A stretch of 64,000 nucleotides of DNA from Halorubrum vacuolatum (GTDB lineage: Archaea > Halobacteriota > Halobacteria > Halobacteriales > Haloferacaceae), in the NCBI RefSeq assembly GCF_900188065.1, contig NZ_FZNQ01000006.1:95982-159981 (forward strand), in the 5' to 3' direction. Below the pieces are notes generated by a model. It made no database searches and was not told the DNA's origin. It saw nothing but the letters and a program-made list of their open reading frames with translations. Numbering within the stretch: position 1 is the stretch's first letter; every line of letters begins with the position of its first letter. Position numbers and translations under genes: made by a program. Positions 1 through 10,420 of this stretch are shown piece after piece.

Positions 1-289
1 AGTCGAACAAGCGCTCGTCGCGCCCGTACGCTTCTAATTGGAGTACAGCGACGAGATAGACGCGATGATAGTAAGAGGTGCACGCGTTCGTTCGACCAGT
101 GACCGTCTACGGGTACATTGGTGGGGTTCGCGTACCTCCCAACTCGGGTGGAAAAGAGATGATCAGCCGGACACTGACGGGAGCGGTGCTCAGATCCGGT
201 GTGAATCGTGGGACGGTACGTTCTCGATAGAATCTACGCCCCAAAATACTCATCTCGCCTTTCAATCAATTGTCTGAACACCGACTGTG
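1..289. other. left-edge DNA without a convincing gene
   Basis: Positions 2-37 on the plus strand could be the last 11 codons of a gene entering from the left (reading ends VEQALVAPVRF, stop TAA at 35-37), with GC-rich third positions, but this is too short to identify. The rest, to the stop of the large surface-protein gene at 290, shows no open frame resembling a known family. A 79-codon frame at 38-277 lacks haloarchaeal codon bias and I do not call it. Confidence 0.3.
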
Positions 290-3200
290 CTACTCGGAGA
301 CCCGTGTGCGTGCTGCGATGAGTGCTGTGGCGAGCAGTGCGATGAGTGCGACGACCACACCGAATCCGGGTATTTGCTCTTCGACGGCCGGCTCCTCTTC
401 GGGCGTGTCGGCTACGCTATCGTCGCTGTCGTCGCTATCGTCCGCCGTGTCTTCCTCGGGATCGGTGTCGTCCGTTCCAATAGTCAGCGTGTCGGTGTAC
501 GTATCGTCAGCAGTCGTGAGACGGTACGTGTATTCTCCCTCGCTTAACGCGGAGATATCAACGTCGTTGAACTCAACCGTTACCTGTCCATCTGAGCCGA
601 GCGTCAACTCCTCCTCGGCAACGGTTTCGCCATCGATCTCCAGTTCGATCGTCTGGCCGTCGGACGGTCCACCCGTATTCGTGATCGTCGCCGTGACATC
701 GATCGGTGTACTCGCGTCCTCCTGACCGCTCACTTCGGGCGCGGAGATCTCGAACTGTTCATCGCCAGGGGTGGGAGCGCCGGCGCCGCCACCACCACCG
801 CCGCTGGCACCAGCGTCGGCGCCGTCGTCGTCATCAGATTCTGTGTCCTCCTCTTCGGATTCATCTTCTTGTGCGTCCTCCTCTTCGGATTCATCTTCTT
901 GTGCGTCCTCAACGGATATTGTTTCCGTGGTGGTGACGTCGTTGCCGGCCTGATCGACGACCTGCAATTCGACGCTAAAGGTCTCATCAGGCTGCAGATC
1001 ATCGACGTGCACCTCGGTCTCCTCGCCGGTAATCTGCACGTCCGTTCGATCGTCACTGAGATCAACGTCGACGCTCGTCTCCGAGACGTCGATCGCGGAT
1101 ATCACCGGGGAGTACTCGAAGGTGAGCGTCACGTCTTCATCATCGATATCGAGGTCGGTACCGGGATCAACGGTCGTGTCGTCGATCGATGGTGGCTGAT
1201 CATCCATCCCACCGGGCGCGAGCTGGCTGAAGCCGTCCACCTCGACGACGAGTTCGTCATCGACGATCTCGGGTTCAATCACCTCGTAGTCTTCCTCACC
1301 CTCCGGTGAGTAGAAGAAGACGAGGTCCTCATCATCGATGCCCTCGATATCGATGTCAGCGAGTGGAACGCTCACGGTCGCGTCCTCGAGTTCGTCTTCG
1401 TCGAGGCCAATGTCGGCGACATCGATGAACTCGTCCGTGATCTGGTCGGGTTCAACGGATGTTCCGGCGGGCGCGCTGGACGTCTGTCCGACCGACGCAC
1501 TTCGCTCCTCATTCCCGTCGGCGTCATCGCTCGCTGAGAGAGCGAACGAGCCGTCAGTCGAGTCGGGCTCGACGGTCGCCTCGTTGTTCTCATCGAGTGC
1601 ATAGCTAGTGACTGATGTGGTCAGCTCGTAGGTATCAGCGTTGCCGATCTCATCTTCGGCCTCCACCTCGATCGTGAAGGTAGTGTCTTCATCATCGAGA
1701 GTTGTCCCGTCGAATTCGATCTCGAACTCATCACCCTCATCGGTCGGTGTGGATGGCGATCGATCCTCGGTGGTTCCATCGGCTTCTGCTTCGATGTCGA
1801 TCTCGTCGATCGTGACGTCCTCATCGGCCTCGATCGTGAGCGTGGCATCAACTTCACCGAGGTCAGTCACGCGCGGCTGGATATCCGGGGCGGTCGTATC
1901 GACCGTCACGGTGGCGTCTTCATCTTCGAGTTCTGCGACGTTCCCAGCTTCGTCCTGCGCGGAAATGATCGCATTGTACTCACCATCGCCGACGAGGTCA
2001 TCGACATCGATCGTCGTTTCAACGTCACCTTCCGCGTCGGCGTCAGTGAATTCTTCCCCGATAGCGAAGAAAGTAAACCCGGAGGCCAGACCGAGATTGA
2101 CGACCTCAACATCACTGTTGACACCCTCAACATCGGCACTGACAGTAACCTCATCGTTTGTCAGGTCCGTATCGAGTTGGAGATTCTCGATCGTCGGTGG
2201 GGAGTTGTCGACCTCGAACGGCTCGGTTTCGACTTGTTCTTCCTGACCGTCTCCACCGAATGCGGTCACTCTGAGGCGGTACTCCCCGTCATCGACCGGT
2301 TCGTCGTCCTCATCGATGGCGGTGTAGAAGAGGTCGGTGACGTCATCCTCGGCGTCGAAGGTGGACGTACGAACGACTTCGTCGTCCTCGTTCAGCACCT
2401 CCGTTTCGAAGGACTCCGCGACATCACTGTTGAGTTCGACCGTGACATCAAGCGGCTGGTTCGTGCTGATGAGGTCTGGCCCGGAAGCGAGCTGCAGATC
2501 GATCTCGTCATCCGGCACGAAGTCGCTCTCGACCTCGAAATCACTTTGCAGATTGCGGACAGTGCCGAGCCGCTCATGGATACGTTCGCCCGCTACTTCC
2601 TCTTCGAACATCGATATACTGGCACTGTACTCCCCGCTTTCAATCTCGGAGACATCAACGGTGAATTCGAACTCGTCGTCCCCGTCACTATGTTCAACTT
2701 CCTGCTCAAGGACGGGTAGCGGATCTTCACCAACCAACCGGAAGGTGACAAACCAGTCTTCATCAACTTCCTCATCTCGTGGCGCTGTGACTGTTATTTC
2801 GTCTTCCGTCCCATCTTGTTCGATATCGCCAACATAATTCACCCCAATAAGGCGCTCCTCACTCGTATCTACTCGGTCACCATCTTCAACAAGAGCAAGT
2901 TCAAATTCGTTGAACGTGTCACCACTGCCGGTGAAGACATCATCATCACCCTCGACTGTGATGTTTATATCCTCACCGTCTTCATCTGGTGTTATCATTC
3001 CGACTCGCGGATCGACACGGATCTCACCAAGACCGTCGTAAATACTCAGCCGAATCGCCTCAACGTCGAATGTTTTCTCATCCTCCTCGGGAATGATCTC
3101 AATGGTACGGTCAGTATCTGTATTCGTGACCTCGATCGTGCGGTCGGCATCACCACCGAATGAGAAGGTGTCTTCACCCTCGGGCGCTGCATGAAGAACT

Positions 3201-4897
3201 TCCGCGGTGGTAGACGTTCCATCCTCAGTTAGTGTCGTCGTCGATCCTGCCACACCTTCCGCGTGCGTGATGCCGACGTCGGGGTCAGATTCGGGCTCAT
3301 CCTTCTCAACGTTGTTTGTGACGTCTAGGTCGGTAAACCCTTGCGCAAACGTACCGTCATCGACTGCGACGACGGCGCCATCATCGCCAAGGGAGAAGTA
3401 TGCCAATGACTCCTCAATCACGTCCGGATCATCTGCCTCAACCTCTTCGGTCAGTGGCACGATGATGTCGCCGTCAGCAACGCTGAGATCGCCATCAGCC
3501 ACTGTTTCGGGGTCGTTGTTCAGGCCGTCGCCATCAAATATGAAGAATTCTCCCGCATCATTAGGGAAATTATCCATCAGTTCCACTTCCTCCTCGAAGA
3601 CCACGACGATCTCGTCTGGGGCGTCGTCCCGAACAGTCGCGGACGCAACTTCCGGTCCGGGCTTAAAAACGGTGATCTGGTCGATCTCTTCCCCGGAGAC
3701 GGGGTCGACATCAGCGTCGAACCCTTCAACGTCGACTTCCACAGCGAAGTCGGTCTCCGAGTCAACAACAGGTGCCTCAACGTTCTCAAACTCACTTCCT
3801 TCGACCGTCACCACAGCTGAGTCATCATCTGCGAGATTGCCGAGATCAGCCGACTTGACGATAGACGCTGATTCGCCATCCTCGTAGTTGACGAGCTCAA
3901 CGGTAACGTCGGCTGTAGTTACGTCATCGAGGTTCTCCAACGCAACCTCAGCAACATAATCATCTGTATCATCCTCAGTCACAACATCCGGACTAATGCT
4001 CGACGCATCGGCGTCTACTGTCGGCTGGGTATCGGGTTCTTCAACGACCAGATCACCAGCCACGTCGTTATTACCGGCCATCACGAGCACGTCGTAGTCA
4101 GTAGCGTCGAAGTCGCCGGTGACGCTCCCGAAGGTAATCGTGTCACTGTCGCCAGCGTCGAGGGTGACGTCTTCGGTGGCTGCGGCACCGCCACCGTCAA
4201 GCCCGCCGGCAACCTCCAACTCAACTTCGAACGTGCCCTGTTCGTCACCGACGTTCTCGATAGTAGCACTGATGTCTTCGTCGTTACCTTCGGTGATAGT
4301 TGCATCAGCGCCTTGGCCGGCGATGTCGAGTCCGCTCAACGCCGGTTCTGCCGGGTCACTGGGTTCACCATCATCATCCGTATCGACCTCAAGTTCTGCA
4401 TCTTCGGACTCGGTTACGGTGATACTCTGACCGTCACCGTCGCCGAGCGTCTCGACTGTCTGTTCAACCGATGCTGTACCGGGCTCCTTCGTTTCGATAG
4501 TTACGGTTGCGATGGTGACTTCATCGTCGGCGTCCGAGTCGATCGCCTCGTCTCCGTAGACGACATCAGCGGTCGCAGTTGCTCCATCATCAGAGACTGG
4601 GTCATCCGGCTCGAACAATGGATCGCCGGCCGGTTCGAGGTCCACTATCTTCGCAACGTTTGTGTCGGTGATATCAACCGTTGTGGTATATGCACCGACA
4701 TCATCCTCAACGCCCTCGACGACGATATCGAAAGTTAGCTCCTCACCGACATTCGCTTCGGTCTCATCGGGTGAGAGCGTGGCCGTCACCGCTCCAGTGT
4801 CGGCAGCAAAACCCACACCGCCAAAGAGGACGGTGATCGCGAGAAGTGTAATAACGAATTTCCGGGGAGTCAGCGAGTCTACAAACCGATCACTCAT
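290..4897 (-). CDS. giant secreted surface protein: cohesin-like N-terminus, Ig/CARDB-like repeats, PGF-CTERM anchor
   Basis: About 1535 residues. Seen: a Sec-type signal peptide (hydrophobic core FVITLLAITVLFGGVGFA, residues about 13-30), then a cohesin-like beta domain (about 37-180, with EELTFDIVVEGV and DVGAYTTTVDI). A very long acidic array of CARDB/Ig-like domains follows, then a two-copy acidic decapeptide (EDAQEDESEE), a Gly-rich hinge, a last CARDB-like domain, an Asp/Glu linker, and the tail IPGFGVVVALIALLATALIA plus basic residues. That tail is a PGF-CTERM-type signal for archaeosortase processing and lipid anchoring. The start is placed at ATG 4897, not the longer frame, because it overlaps the upstream gene's stop by 8 nt (ATGAGTGA), which implies translational coupling, and the signal peptide follows directly. 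Inferred role: a wall-attached scaffold that may bind the dockerin-bearing protein encoded just upstream. Codon use is AT-richer than in most of the window. Confidence 0.8.
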   Translation of the reverse strand: MSDRFVDSLTPRKFVITLLAITVLFGGVGFAADTGAVTATLSPDETEANVGEELTFDIVVEGVEDDVGAYTTTVDITDTNVAKIVDLEPAGDPLFEPDDPVSDDGATATADVVYGDEAIDSDADDEVTIATVTIETKEPGTASVEQTVETLGDGDGQSITVTESEDAELEVDTDDDGEPSDPAEPALSGLDIAGQGADATITEGNDEDISATIENVGDEQGTFEVELEVAGGLDGGGAAATEDVTLDAGDSDTITFGSVTGDFDATDYDVLVMAGNNDVAGDLVVEEPDTQPTVDADASSISPDVVTEDDTDDYVAEVALENLDDVTTADVTVELVNYEDGESASIVKSADLGNLADDDSAVVTVEGSEFENVEAPVVDSETDFAVEVDVEGFDADVDPVSGEEIDQITVFKPGPEVASATVRDDAPDEIVVVFEEEVELMDNFPNDAGEFFIFDGDGLNNDPETVADGDLSVADGDIIVPLTEEVEADDPDVIEESLAYFSLGDDGAVVAVDDGTFAQGFTDLDVTNNVEKDEPESDPDVGITHAEGVAGSTTTLTEDGTSTTAEVLHAAPEGEDTFSFGGDADRTIEVTNTDTDRTIEIIPEEDEKTFDVEAIRLSIYDGLGEIRVDPRVGMITPDEDGEDINITVEGDDDVFTGSGDTFNEFELALVEDGDRVDTSEERLIGVNYVGDIEQDGTEDEITVTAPRDEEVDEDWFVTFRLVGEDPLPVLEQEVEHSDGDDEFEFTVDVSEIESGEYSASISMFEEEVAGERIHERLGTVRNLQSDFEVESDFVPDDEIDLQLASGPDLISTNQPLDVTVELNSDVAESFETEVLNEDDEVVRTSTFDAEDDVTDLFYTAIDEDDEPVDDGEYRLRVTAFGGDGQEEQVETEPFEVDNSPPTIENLQLDTDLTNDEVTVSADVEGVNSDVEVVNLGLASGFTFFAIGEEFTDADAEGDVETTIDVDDLVGDGEYNAIISAQDEAGNVAELEDEDATVTVDTTAPDIQPRVTDLGEVDATLTIEADEDVTIDEIDIEAEADGTTEDRSPSTPTDEGDEFEIEFDGTTLDDEDTTFTIEVEAEDEIGNADTYELTTSVTSYALDENNEATVEPDSTDGSFALSASDDADGNEERSASVGQTSSAPAGTSVEPDQITDEFIDVADIGLDEDELEDATVSVPLADIDIEGIDDEDLVFFYSPEGEEDYEVIEPEIVDDELVVEVDGFSQLAPGGMDDQPPSIDDTTVDPGTDLDIDDEDVTLTFEYSPVISAIDVSETSVDVDLSDDRTDVQITGEETEVHVDDLQPDETFSVELQVVDQAGNDVTTTETISVEDAQEDESEEEDAQEDESEEEDTESDDDDGADAGASGGGGGGAGAPTPGDEQFEISAPEVSGQEDASTPIDVTATITNTGGPSDGQTIELEIDGETVAEEELTLGSDGQVTVEFNDVDISALSEGEYTYRLTTADDTYTDTLTIGTDDTDPEEDTADDSDDSDDSVADTPEEEPAVEEQIPGFGVVVALIALLATALIAARTRVSE

Positions 4898-7800
4898 CGG
4901 AATCACCCCCAGTAACGCGGTCGTACAATGCCTCAACGTCTGCCTCAGTCACCTCGTCGGGGTCGTCATCTGCGAAGTTGAATGCCTCCGAATTTTGTTG
5001 TACCTCCTCGGAATCAAGATTCTGCTGGAGTGCTTGAACATCTACGACATCTGCTGTGCCGTCTCCGTTGATATCCTCATACAGGCCGTCTCCGTTGAGG
5101 TCTTGAGGTGGATCATCTCCGACGATTGGTGAGAGAGAAGCACCGTCAAGAGACACATGTAGTTCATTTTTTTCTGGCTCAATTGATAATTTCTTTCTGA
5201 CACGATCGAACCCGGACTTTTTAATAACAACCTCGTACGTTCCCTCATCTATCCGCTCAATTGAATACTCCCCATCTGTGTCCGTTGTCGCGGTGGCCTC
5301 AAGATCGCCTGTTTCAGAATCAACTACATTGATTTCAGCCGCTTCGAGTGAATCATCATCAGGGCCCGTTACTCTTCCAGTAAGAGTGCCTGTGTCCGGA
5401 TTGATCGTCCCGGACTGAGCTTCGGCCCAGTCGTTGTTATGACCAAGTGTTCCGAGAGATGTTCGTGAGTCTTCACTGGAGCCATCGACACCTGCACTTA
5501 ACGCATACACTGTACCCGGATCGTCCCAGTCCGCGATGTAGACCGTACCATCCGCCACGGTTGGGGATGAGAAGAAACCCCAAGGAGAAACAGGTTCGAA
5601 TCTCCACTGTCTATCCCCGAAAAATGAAGCATCCGCGTCCAACGCATATACGCTTCCCTCTCCACCTCCGACGAAGACAGTACTACCGGCTACCGTCGGT
5701 GACGACCGAACTCGACCACTCGTCTCGTAACCCCATTCTCTCTCGCCCGTCTTCGCGTCCAATGCGTATACATGCGGATGGTCCGCCGCAGGGAGATCAT
5801 TGGTCCCAATGTAGACGGTTCCATCGATAACTGTAGGTGAAGACCTTCCCAAAGTCTCGGCTTCGAACGTCCACTCTTCCTCGCCCGTTTCTGCATCCAA
5901 TGCGTATACGTTGTTATCGTCACTCCCAACATAGACGATTCCATCCTCCACCGTCGGTGACGACCTGACCGAGTCCCCAGTAGCAAGTTCCCACTTTTTA
6001 TTTCCGTCGTCAGCATCCAGTGCGTATATGCTGTTGTCTTCACTCCCGATATAGACGGTTCCGTCCAATACCGTCGGAGATGAAATGACTGCACCGTCGG
6101 TTTCGAAGAACCATTCTTTCTGACCTGTGGCCGCATCCAGTGCGTACACATTGTCGTCACTTCTCCCAAAATAGACGGTCCCATTTGCGACCGTTGGCGA
6201 AGATTGAACTGTTGCACCTTCCTCAAAACTCCATATCTCACTCCCGTTGGACGCATCCAGTGCGTACACATTCCCCGCAGCACCGAAGGTGCTATCATCA
6301 CTTCCAACATATACAATACCATCTACTACTGCTGGTGATGACCTTACAGATGAACCGGCATTGAAACGCCACTGCTCTTCACCTGTTTCTGTGTCCAGTG
6401 CGTATATGTTGTTATCGTTGCTCCCGATATAGACGGTTCCATCCACCACCGTCGGTGACGAGAATATCCGAGAATTAGTTTGGAAGGTCCAGAGTTCTTC
6501 TCCCGGTAAGTTAGTCCGTGTTAGTTGAACATCTTCACTACGGGTCTCATCTGGTTGGATAGTTACTTCGGTGCTGAACGATTCGAACTCTACTTGATCG
6601 ATAATGACTTCATACGTTGCCTCAGCAGGTAGATCGGTTTCGTACTTTCCTTCTTCACTTGTTTTCGTGGTTGATACTAATTCATCTGTTCTAGTGTCGC
6701 CGAATTTTAATTCAACGTCAGTAACAGGGTCATCACTATCGTCGGTGACAATTCCCGTGATCGTACCGATATCTGGCGGAAGCGAAGCATCACCTATATT
6801 TATTGTCGTGACCGCTTCATCGGTTGTTTCGTCATTATCACTCTTAGTGACGACCGTTAAGTCTATTTGGTACGAACCAGCCGTGTCAAATGTATAGTTT
6901 ATTGATTCGCGTTCGAACTCTTCCTCTTTAATTTCCCACTTATAGGTGTCTATTGAGCGATCGTCGCGTGGATGATACGAATCCGACCCGTCGAATTCGA
7001 TCTCCTCCCCGGTTTTGAGATCACCAATGACATCGATCCTCGCCCGGGGGGTTCCCAACCGTTCCTCAATGTCCTCAACAGTAAATGTCGAAGTGATTTC
7101 GTCATTTTCGCCGCTCCGGCTCACTTCGAGACTCACTTCGTATTCGCCGGGATCGTCAAACGTGACTGAAACCGACTCACCGCTGTAGTTCTGTCCATCA
7201 ATCTCCCACTCGTAGCTATCAGCATCACCCGTTGAAGTAAATTCGACCACATCGCCGGGTTCGGGTGCCGAAGGTCGACGATCGAACGACGCGATTACCG
7301 GCGGCACCTCCTCAATGATAACCTCGGTTTCTGTCTCATCCACGAGACCGCGGTCGTCTTCAACGGTCAGCCGTGCTGTGACGACACCCGGTTCGAACGT
7401 TACGTCGTCGACGCTCTCACCACTACGGGTCTCTTCGAACGACCCATCGTCATCTCTCTCGAACACCCACGAGAACGACTCGATGTCGCTCCCAGCGGTC
7501 GACTCGCTTGCGTCGAACGTGACCGAATCGTCCATCACCTCGGCCGGTGCGTCGATCTTCGCGATGGGGGGATACTCGATGTTTCCTGCTGAAACCTCGT
7601 ACGCCGTGAACCCCTGTTGATCCGTTTTGACTCCTTGCGCACCGTTATCTTCAGGAGCGCGTGCGAACTCATTTTGTCCCGCTTCACTTTCCGGATCTTC
7701 TGCAGTCAGAATGGGTTCCAGCGCTGAGCGATATCTGAACCAGACGTCTTCGAACGCATCATCAGCATCATCATCGTCGTCATCGATCGGCTCATCACCA

Positions 7801-9326
7801 GCATAGCTAAATTCGACGACCAATCGCTTGGTCTCACCGGGTTCATACTGTCCATTGATATCAAGGAGGGTGTGTTCTGCCGTATCGGTGGTGCCATCGT
7901 CTTGAATTATCTCATCTTCTCCCGCTTTGTGTCGCGTAACACTGATCACGTCGTCACTTTCTGCTTCAATAAAATCGACCGCTAGCTTATCAGAATGTGA
8001 AATAGACAGATAACCCTCATTGCTGGTGAGGCCTGCACTCGATCCGTTCGAAACCTCGAATTCGACGCGAGATTTTGTTTTTTCACCGGTTGCCACCTGC
8101 CGAAGTTCGGCGTCGATCACACCGTGATGGCGCACGGTTGAGACGGATGCACTGGGAGGATCAACAAAACGCAATATATCTCTGAGATTTTGATCCTCGT
8201 CACGACTGTACTGCTGCAGCATCTCGAAGAAATCACGAACATCATCCTTGGTTTTGCCTACAGAGGGTGGAGTCCCATCACACACGCGGCCTAGATTGCT
8301 CGAATAGTACCGCTGTGCACCTGACTCGCTCCAGAGGGACCCGCTGCCGGTAGACGTATCGAAGAGCCGTTCACGCTGCTTTTCAAGGGCTTCGATAACT
8401 CCAGTCCGATTCTTTTGTTCCCACGCGTCCTTTTCATCGCTGGCCAATTCTTGGAGGTCAACGAGTGCCTCGTCGGAGTTACCAGCGCATTCGATTGCTG
8501 CTTTATCAGCGTAGTCGAAGAAATCGTTTTTGAGGTCGAACGTTGATTTGACCGCCTGACTCATCGACGTCCCACTAAGCCCATTTCTCAGTCCATATGC
8601 AGCTCCCGCAACCTTGGGCCAATCCGAATCAATTACTTCGGCAGTCACACCCGCTACTTTGCTCGTAACCGAAGCAACTGCGAGATCCGACAGGATGCTG
8701 ACTGTCTCCTTCGCGAACTGTTCTTCCCAAGCTTTCGCTTCAGTGACGCCAGCGTACGCTTCTGCATAATTTTCGAATAGAACCTCGCGCCTGCCAGCCA
8801 TCTCCGCGAACAGGCTCCAGTCGAGTTCATCGATAACGTTGTATTGAAGCCGCGTGTTGTCGGTTACGTCCTGATCACTGTCGATGACTTCGATTGTCGG
8901 TTCATCACCTGTTGGTTGTAAAAAAAGCGTGACCGCATGTGTACTCGGTGCAGTAACGGGCTCTTCATTGTGAAGTGTAATCTCTGGCCCCCCGCCATTG
9001 ACAGTAAATTCCCCGTCCGTGTCATCGCCCTCCACCTCCAGATCGCTCAATTCGATATCAACGTCCGCCTCCTCAATTTCGTCGCCAAATACTGAGAACC
9101 CTCCACTAATTTCGATGATGATCGTCACCGGAATCGTCGTCTCGGTTTCTGGAGGTAGCGGTATTGAGGTATCCTCTGGTGTCACGATAACTTCTTGTGA
9201 CGGTCCAACTAACTGCGGCGTTGTTTGAGGACTTAGATCGGTTTCGTCGGTACGTACAACCCCGCTTAGCGGCACTAATGATGAAGCTGTGAGGAAATGT
9301 CGACGCGAGAGATCGAATTCACGCAT
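4890..9326 (-). CDS. Tat-exported PKD / PQQ-propeller protein with C-terminal dockerin
   Basis: 1478 residues. Seen: a twin-arginine signal at the N-terminus (SRRHFLTASS), then a largely alpha region (about 170-400) of unknown type. Three PKD-like beta domains lie at about 605-860, followed by a carboxypeptidase-regulatory-like domain (about 870-940). Eight PQQ-type beta-propeller repeats (about 943-1280) each carry SSPTVxDGTVYIGS and NVYALDAxTG. A second carboxypeptidase-regulatory-like domain follows, and then a dockerin-type module (about 1400-1475) with two Asp-rich calcium loops (DLNGDG...DINGDGTADVVDV and a weaker second loop). PQQ_2-type propellers are usually structural or binding; I see no catalytic residues. 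The downstream gene starts inside this gene's stop (8-nt overlap) and has a cohesin-like N-terminus, so the two products probably dock on the cell surface. A start at ATG 9326 follows GAGGTGGG about 5 nt upstream. No hydrolase domain is visible. Confidence 0.8.
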   Translation of the reverse strand: MREFDLSRRHFLTASSLVPLSGVVRTDETDLSPQTTPQLVGPSQEVIVTPEDTSIPLPPETETTIPVTIIIEISGGFSVFGDEIEEADVDIELSDLEVEGDDTDGEFTVNGGGPEITLHNEEPVTAPSTHAVTLFLQPTGDEPTIEVIDSDQDVTDNTRLQYNVIDELDWSLFAEMAGRREVLFENYAEAYAGVTEAKAWEEQFAKETVSILSDLAVASVTSKVAGVTAEVIDSDWPKVAGAAYGLRNGLSGTSMSQAVKSTFDLKNDFFDYADKAAIECAGNSDEALVDLQELASDEKDAWEQKNRTGVIEALEKQRERLFDTSTGSGSLWSESGAQRYYSSNLGRVCDGTPPSVGKTKDDVRDFFEMLQQYSRDEDQNLRDILRFVDPPSASVSTVRHHGVIDAELRQVATGEKTKSRVEFEVSNGSSAGLTSNEGYLSISHSDKLAVDFIEAESDDVISVTRHKAGEDEIIQDDGTTDTAEHTLLDINGQYEPGETKRLVVEFSYAGDEPIDDDDDDADDAFEDVWFRYRSALEPILTAEDPESEAGQNEFARAPEDNGAQGVKTDQQGFTAYEVSAGNIEYPPIAKIDAPAEVMDDSVTFDASESTAGSDIESFSWVFERDDDGSFEETRSGESVDDVTFEPGVVTARLTVEDDRGLVDETETEVIIEEVPPVIASFDRRPSAPEPGDVVEFTSTGDADSYEWEIDGQNYSGESVSVTFDDPGEYEVSLEVSRSGENDEITSTFTVEDIEERLGTPRARIDVIGDLKTGEEIEFDGSDSYHPRDDRSIDTYKWEIKEEEFERESINYTFDTAGSYQIDLTVVTKSDNDETTDEAVTTINIGDASLPPDIGTITGIVTDDSDDPVTDVELKFGDTRTDELVSTTKTSEEGKYETDLPAEATYEVIIDQVEFESFSTEVTIQPDETRSEDVQLTRTNLPGEELWTFQTNSRIFSSPTVVDGTVYIGSNDNNIYALDTETGEEQWRFNAGSSVRSSPAVVDGIVYVGSDDSTFGAAGNVYALDASNGSEIWSFEEGATVQSSPTVANGTVYFGRSDDNVYALDAATGQKEWFFETDGAVISSPTVLDGTVYIGSEDNSIYALDADDGNKKWELATGDSVRSSPTVEDGIVYVGSDDNNVYALDAETGEEEWTFEAETLGRSSPTVIDGTVYIGTNDLPAADHPHVYALDAKTGEREWGYETSGRVRSSPTVAGSTVFVGGGEGSVYALDADASFFGDRQWRFEPVSPWGFFSSPTVADGTVYIADWDDPGTVYALSAGVDGSSEDSRTSLGTLGHNNDWAEAQSGTINPDTGTLTGRVTGPDDDSLEAAEINVVDSETGDLEATATTDTDGEYSIERIDEGTYEVVIKKSGFDRVRKKLSIEPEKNELHVSLDGASLSPIVGDDPPQDLNGDGLYEDINGDGTADVVDVQALQQNLDSEEVQQNSEAFNFADDDPDEVTEADVEALYDRVTGGDSDE

Positions 9327-9386
9327 TCATCCCACCTCTACTGATCTCCCTAGAGCAGACATCCGTCGTTTTTATTCGATTCTGCC

Positions 9387-9394
9387 TTTTTATA
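9387..9394 (-). promoter_or_regulatory. TATA box of the dockerin/cohesin operon
   Basis: Minus-strand TATAAAAA lies about 62 nt before the ATG at 9326, predicting a leader of roughly 35-40 nt that contains the GAGGTGGG ribosome site. No other good promoter appears before the two-gene operon. Confidence 0.55.
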
Positions 9395-9989
9395 CCAGCC
9401 GTCCAACCACTCTGGACACCTATCCGGAAAAAGAGCTTCTCACGATTCATTGACAAATGAAAGGTGGCTATTGGTATTAGTATACACTCCTCGATGCCAT
9501 TCAACGAGTCCTCGATGGGTCGCCATTCCAACATCGAACACCGTCAGTAGCAAGCCGGACCCTCCCTCTGACCTTACGAGTGCCGTTCCACCACCCGCGA
9601 TAACCGATCCGCAATGCAGGTAATTCATTTGCATTGACAATTGGTCGGAGGAAATCAATATAATTCTTATCTCTCACTCATAAAGTCACAACATTGTAGC
9701 ATTAATTGCCGTGTATCGTTTATTTTCTATTGATCCGTATCTATGAAGGAGAATTAATTGATCATCCTGACCATTCTCATTTCTGATGGCATAGGCCGTT
9801 AGTTAATTGAAGCCGGTCCTTCCCAAATGGGTCGGCACAGCGCTGTCTGAACGTCAAGAAGGCATTATTTAATGTATGATTACATATCGAATTTATGTAT
9901 TGAGATTGAAGTGTAATATAACCGGTAGTGAAGACGATGATGTCAATTACGGATTTTCTCCGCCGCTGACATGCAAAGCTGAGTCACGC
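9395..9989. other. AT-rich spacer, no gene seen
   Basis: About 600 nt of AT-rich DNA between the surface-protein operon promoter and an integrase remnant. No frame shows haloarchaeal codon bias. Several TATA-like stretches occur (around 9657-9670 and 9865-9900) without a credible gene behind them. The composition contrasts with the GC-rich core of the window and fits an acquired segment. Confidence 0.5.
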
Positions 9990-10175
9990 TTAGATATGGT
10001 TCAAGAATCGTCGCCGTTGCTCCATCTTTTCGCGTTGACTTCGCCGGTCGTAGTGCTCGTCAAGGACACTGGCGTAACGTTGGCGCGATTGCTGACAACA
10101 TCAGTGGGCACATGGTGGTATGGTGTGTGATTCCACCTCTCCGCAGCGCGCGCGGACTACCTATTGACAGTGTGT
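9990..10175 (-). pseudogene. C-terminal remnant of a haloarchaeal tyrosine integrase (copy A)
   Basis: On the minus strand the DNA still encodes SPRALRRGGITHH, then VPTDVVSNRANVT, then, after a one-base frameshift, VLDEHYDRRSQREKMEQRR and a stop (TAA, 9990-9992). This matches the C-terminus of the integrase remnant at 11319-11940 almost residue for residue. Only the last 60 or so residues survive. The HxxR box reads RALR (His lost) while the nucleophilic Tyr in EHYDRR is kept. The frame is broken and the N-terminal and core-binding domains are missing, so it cannot be functional. Confidence 0.75.
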
Positions 10176-10420
10176 CCGTTGGGGGACGTCGGCACCGATG
10201 GGGTTGCCAACGTTGTCGTGTCTCTTGAGCATTGAGCGGTGTCAGGGACGCGGTTTCTCAGCGATCACTTCGAACGTGCAGCGACGGAGCGAGAAGGAGT
10301 ACCTCACTGAGCAGCAAAAAATTACTTGGTCGAATACGAATCACACGTCGCCGTACTGAACCGGGTTCGGGGTGAGATTGCCGTCAAGCCACTATTCAGA
10401 TGATTCTCGGGAAGAGGCCG
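10176..10420. other. spacer between integrase remnant and toxin module, nothing recognised
   Basis: About 245 nt with no convincing coding frame or RNA gene. It lies between integrase remnant A and the small minus-strand gene that follows the Doc toxin, and may be further decayed mobile DNA. Confidence 0.4.

Noticed and set aside
38..277. 79-codon frame on the plus strand at the left edge
   Set aside because: No codon bias like the rest of the genome, no known motif, and it lies just before a large minus-strand gene's stop.
5590..5612. tRNA-like T-loop string (aggttcgaatctcc)
   Set aside because: It is inside the beta-propeller coding frame and no cloverleaf or CCA-proximal stem surrounds it.
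4890..9326. A PQQ-dependent alcohol dehydrogenase
   Set aside because: The eight repeats are the PQQ-type propeller fold, but the Cys-Cys and acidic PQQ/calcium ligands of the enzymes are not seen, and PKD and dockerin modules point to a surface protein.
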